From contig CM040743.1 of assembly GCA_022829145.1 (NCBI GenBank), forward strand, positions 47,602,905 through 47,666,904: DNA of 64,000 bases. Direction: 5' to 3'. The number at the start of each line of letters is the position of its first letter. Position 1 is the first letter of the stretch. Source of the DNA: Albula goreensis (Eukaryota; Chordata; Actinopteri; Albuliformes; Albulidae). This document shows positions 44,585 through 57,376 of the stretch, in pieces. The translations under genes and the position numbers were made by a program. The notes under the pieces are model-generated. The model did no database searches. It saw nothing but the letters and a program-made list of their open reading frames with translations, and was not told where the DNA came from.

Positions 44585-47500
44585 ATGTCCAACGGCGCAG
44601 CAGGAAGCGGTGGTTTGACTTGGGTGGTAAGTGCCAATAGTATTACAGTTTATAGCTTTCTTTTCTAATGATGTATACAAAATAACTGGATGGAGATCCA
44701 CAACATCATACCAACGACTTGCCCTAGTTCCAAATCTCCAATGACTTTTATTTTTCGTAAATGTAAAACTATTAACGCCACAGGATAGATGCCCGACATT
44801 GTTAGCTACCCACTGAAACCAGTCTGATGCTATCCAGCTTGCTGGTTGGTTTGTAACAAACGAAATTAATAATGAAAGATTTTATGTAAAATAGCTGAAT
44901 GAGCGATGAATTTTAAGAGATTAATGGTCGTGCTTGCACTGAACTTGTAGGTATTGCCATGATAACTAGCTAGCCTGGTTCACTGGTTCCATCGTTTCGT
45001 AGATGACTAGCTGTGGGGTTTCTTCTGTATGCTTTGACTTTATTAAATTAGGCACTCCAGGCTTCGTAGGTAGCTAGTTGGGAATGTAAATACGTGCAGA
45101 GAATTAACCTGAACTGTGCTACTAGTCTAGCCAGGCTAACTGTAAACTGCTCCAAAAAAGTTCTTTGTGTAGGTGGCTGGCTTTCTGTAATTGCCAGCGT
45201 GGGAACTTACTCTAGTCTGAGTCGGTGGCTATAGTTAGCTGCCAATTGCTGTAAGTAGTGCTTTACCTACATGTTTTTCATGAAAAATTTGCGGATAATC
45301 ACACAATTTGGTGGATGGTGTCTGGCGTTCAGAATGCTAGATCCGTTTGTTGGCGAAACGTCGGCTTATCCCCCACAGAGCGCGTAACAACAATGGAGCA
45401 GCTGGCCGCGAGAGGCAGGGGCGACGCGAGCCCAGGCTCGAGGTCGAGCAGGATGCCTCCTCAGAGCGCGAGGGCTCGCGTTGCGCTTCTCGTCAAGGAC
45501 CCCCCGCCACCTCTCATGGAGAAAATTATGCGAGATGATGTAATTGCATGCTGCGCTAAATTGTTCTTTGGACTAATTACCACAGTAGTGCGTCGCGTAA
45601 AATACTGTAGCTATCATAGGGAAGTGAAGTGAATAGATGCTTACTTGCACATCGGACATTCACCTTAATTGCTGCAGGATTTTGTGTTTTGTGATTCATG
45701 GTTTTGTGGGCTGTATTCTTCATATACCTGAGGGTTTGTGGGTGTGAATCCCAGGTGTTCCGATGCCGGTGGTACCTATCCACATTCCTCCGCTCTGTGC
45801 ACGCTGGACTGAGCGCCATGGGTTTGTCATTTGTCCAGGAGAACAGAGTCTGTGCTGCGCTCCTGAAGCTCAGTGTGAATACACTTATGTCCTCGTGCAC
45901 TGGACGTTGTTCCGGATGAGAGCGTCGTCAAAATGAATGCAGTTTAATGTAATGTGTGATTTTTTTTTTTATACATACATTGACATTGAAATGTGTTTGG
46001 CCTTTTTTCAAAAATAGTTTGAGTGATGGCTAATGAAGAAAAGAAGGGGATATGCATTAGTCACTGGGTATGCATTGTACAGTCTTTGCCAGTTCAGTTT
46101 TTATAAAAAATATTTACATATTTTTATATGCTAAAAAAAAAAACTAACTGACAAACTAATTTGCCATTTATAAATCTGAACTGTCAGCAGTTACAGATGG
46201 AGTGCAGTTTTTGAATGTAGAAACCTGTGTCCTCATGGCCTTGAGTGGCTCTTTTTAGGCCACAAAAGCATGCATCCTCTGGACACGCTTATACCGCGAT
46301 GCATGCAGACGGAGGAGCCCCTGGTACTGGGGAAGTGAATACTCGTAATTTAATTCTGTGCTGCCTGGGTAGGATGTGGGCCCCAGGAGTGCTGTCCGTG
46401 GAACACCTGGAGGTTTTTAAGTTTTTTTTTTTTTTGCAGGACGCATTCTAATTGATTCCATTCCATTTTAACCAGGAGTGTTGTGTTTGGTAATGCACCA
46501 CTAGAGAAATTCAGACTGCCTCTTATTGAAGCCATACCACAATTCTGACCTTGATCAGTCACTGATCACCAGTTTATTTTCAAAGCACTTTTATTTTCCC
46601 CTGAAATTCGGTTTATAGCGCATGAGAGTGTCAGACTGTTCAGGCTGTGTACAACACTGCTTAAGCTCCTTAGGTCATGAGCAGGTGCTGTTTCCGAGGA
46701 AACTGAACTCGTGTGTTGACAGGGAGCTGTTTGTGCCGACAGGTTAACCTGCGTGTAGTATCAGTATGCCATACTCCACTGCTGTCCTTTTCTAAGGCTG
46801 AGGCGATGTTATACTTGTATTGGTAATGTCAGTGATGGCTGACTCCAGCACACACAGCTGGGTTTCTTTACACAGCGGATTACCTTTCTCAAGGGCACAA
46901 TGGCACGGCTCCACCTGGGAATATAACCTGCAACCTCTGTGCTACAAGACCAGCTCCCTAACCATTATACGACACTGTAACCTCTGAGCTACAAGCCCAG
47001 CTCCCTAACCATTACACTACACCGTAACCTGCGCTACAAGCCCAGCTCCCTAACCATTACACTACACTGTAACCTCTGAGCTACAAGCCCAGCTCCCTAA
47101 CCATTACACTACACTGTAACCTGCACTACAAGCCCAGCTCCCTAACCATTACACTACACTGTAACCTCTGAGCTACAAGCCCAGCTCCCTAACCATTACA
47201 CTACACTGTAACCTCTGAGCTACAAGCCCAGCTCCCTAACCATTACAGTACACTGTACTCCTGAGCTACAAGCTCAGCTCCCTAACCATTACACTACACT
47301 GTAACCTCTGAGCTACAAGCCCAGCTCCCTAACCAATACACTACACTGTAACCTCTGAGCTACAAGCCCAGCTCCCTAACCATTACACTACACTGTAACC
47401 TGCGCTACAAGCCCAGCTCCCTAACCATTGTGCTCCACTGTAACCTCCGAGCTAGAAGTCTTAGGCATGTGTTCTTGATATTAGGAGGACTGACACCACA

Positions 47501-50500
47501 CCTGAGTGAGGCGCTAAGCTACTACTGTTCACAGAACCATTACTGCAGGCACAGTAGTGAACAGGGTTCTAGTCTGCAAATCACAGCAGTCTAGCCTTCA
47601 CAAGATAGCATTTTTTATTTTGAGGATTTTTTTGATCACTTCACTTTGAACTTGGTGTGTAAGACATATCTGCCTTTTGTGCCTTTTCTTAAGGCAAGGC
47701 AAATAACCTGAATATCTGTTGGGAATGTCCAGCTGTATCAGTGAAGCAGGATCAGATGTATGAAAACATAAGCTGCTTGAGCTGCTTTGCACAAGAGCAT
47801 CTGCTGAACGGAACGTTTATTCCGTTACTCTCTCAGAAAAGCCCAAAACTGTTTGCTACAGCAGAAAACAAACCCCAAACAGCTGGGCGTGTTTTTAATG
47901 GAAGTCTGTCAGTTTCAGTTTCATTTTTGAACCAGCTGCTTTTTTTTGTTTGTTTGTGGTTGTTGTTCTTTCATTGATGTTTGTTGTTCTCCGATCGGAG
48001 CCAAAAGTATTTTAACAGAACAAGTTGTTGGAGGAAGAGTTTGGCATTTTAGTGGCGGACTTGGGGTATAGTTGCCAAAAATATTGCGTATATATATATA
48101 TATTGAATTGCATTCCCCTGTTATTGAGAGGTACTGGTGTGAAAAGTTGAATTTGTGTATGAAATGTTTTATTTTCGGAATGTAAGGAAAGTTTGTTGTT
48201 ATTGCATACAGACACGTTTGGTCCTTTGACAAGGGGAGCCAGATTTGTTGATGTTCTCTCCGAGAGATTGTCAGTAAAATTTGAAATGGTGTACTATTAA
48301 TAAGTAGTTTTAGCATTTTGTTTTCAGTCTTCAGTGGCAGAGGAAGGAAGAGGCAGTGACTGTGACCTAGACACATGCAGGTGCATTTTACTGCTCAGCC
48401 GAACAGGAAGTAGGCTCTCGATGGAGAAAGATACAACCGAGCACCGTTATTAGTGACAAATACCGGCCTATGAAATCATAAAAATATTATATTTTTAATA
48501 TCATAAAACCATCACAATATTGGGGGAAAAATAAAGTGGGCTTTTTCAAGTTTTGTAATGGTAAACAAATGGTAAACTGTGATCAGCTTAAAAGAAGTAT
48601 TCTGTATGTCTGTCTATGAATAAAAATAAGTGTTGATGTAAAGATATTTACTGTTCAAAAGTCTTTGTGCTTTTTTTTAAGAGCCATATTTTAGTCATTG
48701 ATGACCCCCCAACTACCCACAAAATAAAATATACATTAAATAAAATATAAAACAAATATGATCTGTATTGTAAATGGTGGTAAATGTGGGGTGAAAAATG
48801 TTACAACTGTAACTACAGGCGGCAGGTGATTGGTTAATGAGGTCTCTGGCTATGAGCAGCCAATTCCAGTTACCTGGAAAAAAAAAAACATTCCAAAAAT
48901 AACTGAAAATGTAGACTGGCTCTTTTGTATGTGAAGCTGTCCTGTAAAGTGCATTACATATTATGGGAAAACATTGAGCGTTAGTCTCTTAAAGTCTCTT
49001 AAAGAAGTACAAAATATTTTGACTAAGCACAGAAAAAAAATGCCCCTGTTTCCATAGCCTTGCTCTGCCTTTTAGAATTTACTACTTTGCACAGTGCCGG
49101 ATTTAAATGGCACTGATTGGATTCCATTACATTTCAGGTGTTGGGGCTCTAATTCCTCACTGCAGAGCAGAGAGCCTTATTCCTCTTTGAGTTGACTGGC
49201 CGAGCAATAAGCTGGAGCTGTAGCCATGTGGAGGTTTTTGTTTTTTATTATTATTATCTCTGCACTTTTGACTGAGCCGTGCCAATGTGCTTATCAACAG
49301 ACCCTCTTTGATAAGAACAATGCTGCCAAAAAAGAGGAGGCCAACGGCCGCGGGGAGGGCGGGGCCAAGAGCGAGACCTCCAAGAAGGAGGGCCCCAAGA
49401 AGATGTCCGTCGAGCGCGTCTACCAAAAGAAGACCCAGCTGGAGCACATCCTCCTCCGTCCTGATACCTACATCGGGTCCGTCGAGCCCGTCACTCAGGT
49501 GAGCAGCGCAGGAATATCCACCTGTATTACCGAGGGCCGAACACTGGAAATAAGCACACACAATGTTGTGGATTTTCATTTCACCATTGTCTGTGTATCT
49601 GTCCCTATCAAATAAACATCAGACAGATGAATAATAAAGGGAAGGGGAGAGAGAGAGAGAAAGATGCTCACCCACTCACACCCATGCCTGTACACGTGTG
49701 ACACTTTTGAACACGTGTAAACGCACATGCATACAAGCACACACTGGTGCAGAGACATATGCAGTCATGAAGGCATGCCTGCTTGCTCATGCGTGTGAAC
49801 ATGCACACACGTGTACATATGTGCACGCACTGGTATGTGCACATGCATACACAGAAATATACACATGCACAAGATTTTCCATTCACAAATATACACAAAC
49901 AAACAAAGGTTTTCCATTCACAAATATACACAGATATGCACATATGGTCATGCACATGCATACTGCCACGCATACACACACCCTCTCACAAGTGCAGATG
50001 GATAGAGAGAGACAGGAAAAGACAGACAGACGGAGCCATACTCTGGGAGTAAGTCAGGTCAGACCAGCTGCTGAATTTCCACCAAGGATTCGGTCCACAG
50101 TTTTGTGTCGCCGTCGTCTTGATCCCTCTGCTCTAATACAGCAGCTCTGTGCACATTAAAACGATGCACCATTTATTTAATCTCTTCTGATTGTTTCAAC
50201 TCCAATAAAGCCCTTCCACGGTCTCCGCAAAATACACACAAAATATGACTGGCTTATCGCTGAAAGATTTATGCAAAACAGTTTCGGATCATCATTTGTT
50301 GCGCTTGAAAAGAAAAGTTATGAATATCAAATGAGGTTTTTTTTTTTTCCATTTATGTCATGTCCTGGGCTCACAGATACGGTTTGTTACATAAGAAACT
50401 CTAAGCATGCACTTGAGGGAATTGGCGTTTGAACATGAAAACCTGTCCTTCTCTGTGTTATATAAAGCGTAGCACAGTTATTTAATTGGTTCTGATCCTC

Positions 50501-51040
50501 CACCCTGTGAAATAATTTGTATTTTTTGTTTGTTGTTTTTGTTGTCTTCCAGCAAATGTGGGTTTTTGATGAGGACACAGGAATGAATATGCGAGAGATC
50601 ACCTACGTCCCTGGACTGTACAAAATCTTTGATGAAATTCTAGGTGAGAGGCTTGTCTTTCAGGGTTTTTAGGGAGGAGGACACATTCAGCATCTCTGTG
50701 AACAGGGATGGCAGGCCTCCGTGTCTCTCTCTGAGAGCTTCATCCTCTAGGTACATAATTTAAGTCAATGTTTGGTCTCAACTGGCTGCTGATTGAAAGG
50801 AAAACCCCATGAATCCCTGCAGATGCTGTGCCACTGCCTCCCTGGACTGGAGCTGGATCCCTACTATAATCTTGATCTGTTGGCAAACAAAAGAAGTGGT
50901 TATGTTAGAGCAGAGAAATGTTGTTTGCCTGGAAGGAGAGTTGGCATTGCTATTGCTGAATGAGAAAGGAAAATCTGTTTGTGTGGAGCGTGGTTTGTTA
51001 GAGACATTACAGACATTGCTTTCCCAGCTTCCTCTGCGTG

Positions 51041-51092
<52 letters not shown>

Positions 51093-54000
51093 GAGATGCA
51101 CGCCAGCATATTCCTGTAATTACACCTGACGTATCTCTTCAGTTACTGTCTAGTAGTTCTCTCTGATTGCCTCGGGACTGCAGATGAAAATTTTCAGCTG
51201 ATTAAATCTGGCATTGTATGTGAGATGGAGACACTTATGCAAAGAAAACGTGCAGCGAAGACTCGGGGTAGCTCAGTCAGTAAGACAGTCGTTTGGGAGG
51301 CAGGCATATACTCTGTGCCTGGGTGTTAGAGTCCCAGCTGTGGACAGAGGTCCTCATTGGCAAGGCAAAAATTGACCTGACCTCACTGGAGAATGATGCT
51401 GGTTGCTGCCGGATACCGAACAGTTTGGAGTTGGGAACCAAAAAAAAAATTGTTGCATTGACCCGATGATCAATCAGTCTTTTTTTCCCTAATGTCAAAG
51501 CACTGTTCTCTCAGTAAGATGTTAGTTTGGGAGGCATGCATGCTGAGGTGTTAGAGTTCCGATCTCTCCATTACCGGCTGTGGCCAGAGGCCTGCACTGG
51601 CCTCACCAGGGAATGGCATGCAGCAGACTGTTTGAGTTTTTGCATGAGATTATAAAAAAAAGAAAAAAATTGTGCCTGCATTGTCCCTGACTAATGTAAG
51701 AGTGTTAATGATCAGTCTGTCCTTTTTCACTGGTACTAAAACACTGTTTTCTCTCTCCCTCTCTCTCCTTACAGTCAATGCAGCTGATAACAAGCAGAGG
51801 GACAAAAACATGTCCTGTATAAAAATCAACATTGACCCGTGAGTATCCCCCGAAAACATTTTTTCTTTAAGGCATTTTAGCGCATGCTGTTCTCCAAACA
51901 TGAAAATGTTCATTAATATAACTGCGTATTTTACTGAAGCAATTCATATTCTCACAGAGGGAGGGATGATTACAGAACATTTGGAAATGTAAGGGTGGAA
52001 ATCAACGATGATAAAAAATTTAAAAAACATTCGCTGAACCACCTTAGCTATGTGTCATCGTCATGGGGACCATCAACATGGGGTCCCAGGCTGATGTGGA
52101 TTCAGAAGGTTTTAATGTGAATCGTGCTGCCACGCTGTTCCACACTCTGTAACGTCTCCGTCCCTCAGCGAGTCAAACACAATCTCGATCTGGAACAATG
52201 GCAAGGGCAATCCCAGTGGTAGAACATAAAGATGAGAAGATGTACGTCCCGGCCCTCATCTTTGGTCACCTGCTCACCTCCAGCAACTACGACGACAATG
52301 AGAAGAAGGTCACAGGTGAGTGTCACCTCAGAGATATGAACCTCATAATAATGAGCCTCAGAGATACGAACTTCAGAATCATCAATACCAAATATCTGCA
52401 ATATACAACATGTTTTAAGTGCTGTGATTGCTGGCTTTGTTATCGACTTCACATTTAAAATCTGTACAGTAGAGGACTGTAGTACATGAGTCATGGGGAG
52501 ACATATTTTTAATATTTATATTTTTCCTTTCACAGGTGGTAGGAATGGTTATGGTGCTAAACTCTGCAATATTTTCAGCACAAAATTCACCGTGGAAACA
52601 GCATGCAAAGAGTACAAACACAGCTTCAAACAGGTGAGATCGTGCAGCTGAAACTTAACACTTGCATCCTTCAGCTAACTGAACTGGTTCCTGTCCGAAT
52701 CCTAAAAGCAATTAGGAAAGACTCTGGACGCTCTACCTATTCGTGCTTGGCAAAATGAGACATGTAGGGGGAGAAAGGTGGGTTGTAATTGTAGTGTTTT
52801 AAATTCATGAAATAGTTCAACAAAGTGAACTACAAAAGTTCTCTAGTTGAGTTCAGTCAGCAGAAATAAGATATATTATTTTTCCCAGAGAGTATGCCCA
52901 TATTTGGAACTGGTTGCATGTTTATGTAGTAGAGGTAGAGATTCTTGCCCCGTGTCCCAAAAGCACAGTATGTACTCCACACTGCAGTGTATGCACTGTG
53001 TACTATTCAAGAAAGTGCATGTTTTCACTAGTTGTTGTACAAGAGAGCACACACTCGATAGTATTTTACTATCCAGAAATGCATCACATAGCGAATTACA
53101 ACTACCGAGTATTGTTGATGGTGATGCTTCAGCATCCACCATTTTGTCTGAAATTTTCTGTTGCAGGAGACGCCTCCCTTTCCGTTTCTCATTGCATTCT
53201 GTGACAATAGTGTCCATGTAAACATACACTTTGGATCACCGCCATTGTTAGTGCAAATACTTGTACTGTCTAGTGCATAGTGTGTAACAAAAATTAACCA
53301 CACTATGTGCGCACTCAAACAACGGCTAGAAATAAGTCGTACTGCACTTTTGGGACACAGCAGTGGAGTGTTCAAATTCAGACTTGGTGCAGTGCTGGAA
53401 ACTTTGCATACTTCTGGTAAATGCAAACCGAGATGGGCAAAAAGGCCTTCTGAGTTGTTTGCTTTTTGTTTTCAGCTTTCTTCAAAATGGGGCAGTTGAG
53501 TGTGTTTGATGCAACTTAAAACTTTTTGTAGGTTGTTTGACCTCTGAACCGGAAGGTAAGGTTGCTTACCTGTTGGTAATGATCACCTGGGAATGGTTGG
53601 TTAGTGCATCACCTGTAAGGCCTGCGTTTGCAGCAGTTCTGTTTTGCACAGGGGAAGAGGGGAACCTTCCTTGTCCTTCTGTAAACACAGATAACCATCT
53701 CTTGTTCAGTTTTCTCTGCTACTTTTCCAAATATTTGCTTGAGGGGAAAAAAGCGGATCTACCCTGTAGAATTCATGTTTGTTTCTAATAGAAAAATTGT
53801 TGGATTCAGGACAGTTTGTTTTATTGCTCAGGTCATTTCAGCTATTCATCACAAAATGCTGTATTCACTGAATCCACTCTGGCTTGTGTCTTTCTCTGCC
53901 TCTCTCTCCTTCCCCCTTCCTCTTCCCATCTACCTTCCCAATCTCTCCCCTCATCCTCTCTCTCCCTCCTCTTCCCCTCTCTCAGACCTGGCAGAACAAC

Positions 54001-57000
54001 ATGGGTAAAACCAGCGACCCCAGGATCAAGTTCTTTGACGGGGAAGACTACACCTGCGTCACCTTCCAGCCCGACCTGGCGAAGTTTAAGATGGAGAAGC
54101 TGGACCGTGACATTGTGGCACTGCTGACACGGAGAGCCTATGATGTGGCCGGCTCCTGTAGGGGCGTCAAAGTCATGCTCAACGGGAAGAAACTGCCGGT
54201 GGGTCCCCTGGCCAATCACAACCTATTAACCAGACCAGTTTAATCAATCACAAACAACCAATTAACTTAGTCAAACAACACCAATTAACCTTAGCCATCT
54301 TAGCCAATCACAGACAAGCAATTAACAAAAATTAACCTTGTCAATCATCAACAATTAACCAATCCAGATTAACCAATAACAAACAATCAATTAACCAAGT
54401 TGATTGCATCCAATTTAACTGACCAAACCAATCAGTCATTTACAAACTAGTCACAACCAATTAACAAAGTAAATCCCAGCTAATAAACCAATGAAACAAA
54501 TCAGTTGACCAACTAATTGACCACGCCTATCATAACCAACCAGTTGACCCAACCTGGTTGTAACCAACCAGTTAACTGATTTGTACATAAGGGTAAGAAA
54601 ACAAATGGGGTATTTTGCATTCATTGGTTCTCTTTTCAAATATTCTTGTTGAAAATATAATTGAACTGAACTGGTTAAGTTGCCTGGAATTGTTCTGAAA
54701 GTATGAATATGATGTGAAACGTGGAGGTGATTGAGGTGTTGAACCCTGCTGCAGGTGAACGGGTTCCGCAGTTACGTGGACCTGTATGTGAAGGACAAGC
54801 TGGATGAGACGGGTGTGGCACTGAAGGTGGTGAATGAGCAGGTGAACGAGCGCTGGGAGGTGTGCCTGACCCTCAGCGAGAAGGGCTTCCAGCAGATCAG
54901 CTTTGTCAACAGCATCGCCACCACCAAGGTAACTAGGCAACCACACTCCCACACAACCGGCATTACCACCACCAAGTTAACTAGGGTAACCGCATCGCTC
55001 CCACACAACCAGCATCGCCACCACCAAAGTTACTAGGATAACCGCATCACTGTAACTGCAGCACTGCTGCACACCCACTATCACCATGGTGGTCATGGTA
55101 ACTGCAAGATAACTATGGTAACTGTACCACACCTAGCATTGCCACCTCTAAAGTAGCTATGGTAACTGCATCAGTCCTGGAAAACCCAATATTGCCACCA
55201 CAAGGATCGTTTAGTTGTATTGTTTCACCATGTGTCTGATGGAGCGAAGCCGTGGAATGTTTTGTCAGTAGCAGCCGTTATTTTGTGTCTCCAGGGCGGC
55301 AGACACATCGACTACGTGGTGGACCAGATCGTGGCCAAGCTGATCGAGGTTGTGAAGAAGAAGAACAAAGCAGGAGTCACCGTCAAACCATTCCAGGTCA
55401 GAGAGATTCTGCTTTTGCTGCAGGACAAAAAAAGACAAATCGTCCCCTAAACTGCACATTTATCATTAGACATTTAGCAGAAGCTCCTTGGGGCTTAAAC
55501 AGTTTACATTTTTACACTCCAATCATTTATGCAGCTGGGTATTTTTACTTAGGAACATCAGGTGAAGTATACATTTAATCAGTGTGATTGACTGTATGTG
55601 CATTTTTTTGCCTGTGTTTTTGGTTGTATAGGTGTATCTTCTTAACCTCCTGATTTTTCCTCAGGTGAAAAACCATATCTGGGTGTTTGTGAACGCCCTC
55701 ATTGAGAACCCCACATTCGACTCCCAGACCAAGGAAAACATGACACTCCAGACGAAAAGCTTCGGCTCGAAATGTCCGCTCTCCGAGAAGTTTATCCGTG
55801 CGGTAAGATATCTGCTAACTGAAAGTCAAAAATCAGACCTCGTCCTAAATAACTCTCTCCATGCTGTGACACACATTCATATACGATCAATGTACTGATA
55901 TCACAGATGTGCTGTAGCTACCCTATTCACAAAGTTATTAAGGGGAAGTTACTTGTCCAACTAGTTCCATGAAGATCTTTGTCACCACTTCTCTACTGTT
56001 TTAAGAGTAATTCTTAAGGTAAAATCAGGACATAAGTTTAACTGGAGTGGGCCTGAAATTCAACCTGTGTCATGTTCAGAGGGTGAAGAAATCACTTTTT
56101 TCCTGCCTCTCTCCTCTGTTTCCAAGTACTTTCCAGTTGTCTCACCACTTCTCCACTGTTTTAAGAGTAATTCTCAAAGTAAAATCAGGAAGTGCAGCCC
56201 GTGTCATGTGACTCTGTCCTCTGCGTCTCCAGGCAACAAACTGCGGCATCGTGGAGAGCATTCTGAACTGGGTGAAGTTTAAGGCCCAGACGCAGCTCAA
56301 TAAGAAGTGCTCCTCCGTCAAGTACAGCAAGATCAAAGGCATTCCCAAACTGGACGACGCCAATGACGCAGGTGAGGCTCACCTGTGACCACACTGTGCC
56401 TGTGCTGTCTCACCTGTACAGGCTTGCCTGCTCAGTCTCATCCCCATTGACACACCTGTGATGTCTCACCTGTGCTGTCTCCACTTGTAGAACCTTACCA
56501 GTACAGTCCCACCTGTATGACCTCACCTGTAGATACCTGTACTGCCTTACCTGTTGAGTCTTACGTTTGCAGCCTCAGCTGTGCTGTCTCACCTGTAGAG
56601 CGTTACCCGTCCTGCCTCACCTGTATAAACTCACCTGTATGTGCCCGTCTATTCCAGGTGGGAAGCACTCTTCGGAATGCACGCTGATCCTCACTGAGGG
56701 AGACTCGGCCAAGTCCCTGGCCGTGTCGGGGCTGGGCGTGATCGGGAGGGACCGCTATGGCGTCTTCCCTCTCAGGGGAAAGATCCTCAACGTCCGCGAA
56801 GCCACACACAAACAGGTGAGTGAGCGAGGTAGGGAGGGAGGGGAAGAGGAGATGGACAGAAAGAGAGAGAGGGATGGATGTAGTGGGGTAGAGAGGGGTA
56901 GGGCTGTAGGGAGATGAGGAGGGAAGGAGGAAGAGAGGGAGAGGAGGAAGGAGAGAGAATGCGGAAGGTATACAGTGGGACAAAGAGGAAGGGATGGAGG

Positions 57001-57330
57001 TGGATGAGGAAAGAGAGAGATTGTGATAGTGGGAGGAAGGGGTGGAGACTGAGAGAGATGGAAGGATGGATGGAGGGAGGGAGAGAGGAGTGACAGAGGG
57101 AGTGACAGATCGTTGCAGTAAGAGATGTGCGGATGGGTGGGTCAGGGCGGGGCGGGGTCAGACAGTGGTGAAGCTCTGAGCTTTGTTACGGCGCCCCCTG
57201 CAGATCATGGAGAACGCAGAAATCAACAACATCATCAAGATTGTGGGGCTGCAGTACAAGAAGAGCTACGATGATGCAGAATCTCTGCGCTCACTGCGCT
57301 ATGGCAGGATCATGATCATGACCGATCAGG

Positions 57331-57376
<46 letters not shown>

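Larger units (their letters stand above)
49300..54928 (+). other. TOP2B: TOP2B ATPase-domain exons 2-8
   Basis: Exon 2 carries the beta-type N-terminal extension and [20 protein letters not shown]. Exon 4 has the N-box (VNAADNK). Exon 5 has NNGKG, then the frameshift, then IPVVEHK. Exon 6 has the Walker-like [18 protein letters not shown]. Exon 7 has [15 protein letters not shown]. Exon 8 ends [10 protein letters not shown]. These residues bind ATP and close the N-gate. Confidence 0.93.

Noticed and set aside
49226..49300. Alternative TOP2B start with a signal-peptide-like leader before exon 2
   Set aside because: The hydrophobic leader is intron sequence upstream of a clear acceptor; the beta N-terminus is supplied by exon 1 at 44,585.
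51262..51480. Functional tRNA gene
   Set aside because: Only an A-box and a decayed B-box with no full cloverleaf; the body and A-rich segment identify a SINE.
52198..52458. A separate protein starting [11 protein letters not shown]
   Set aside because: It is the downstream part of TOP2B exon 5 displaced by the 1-bp insertion, then intron.
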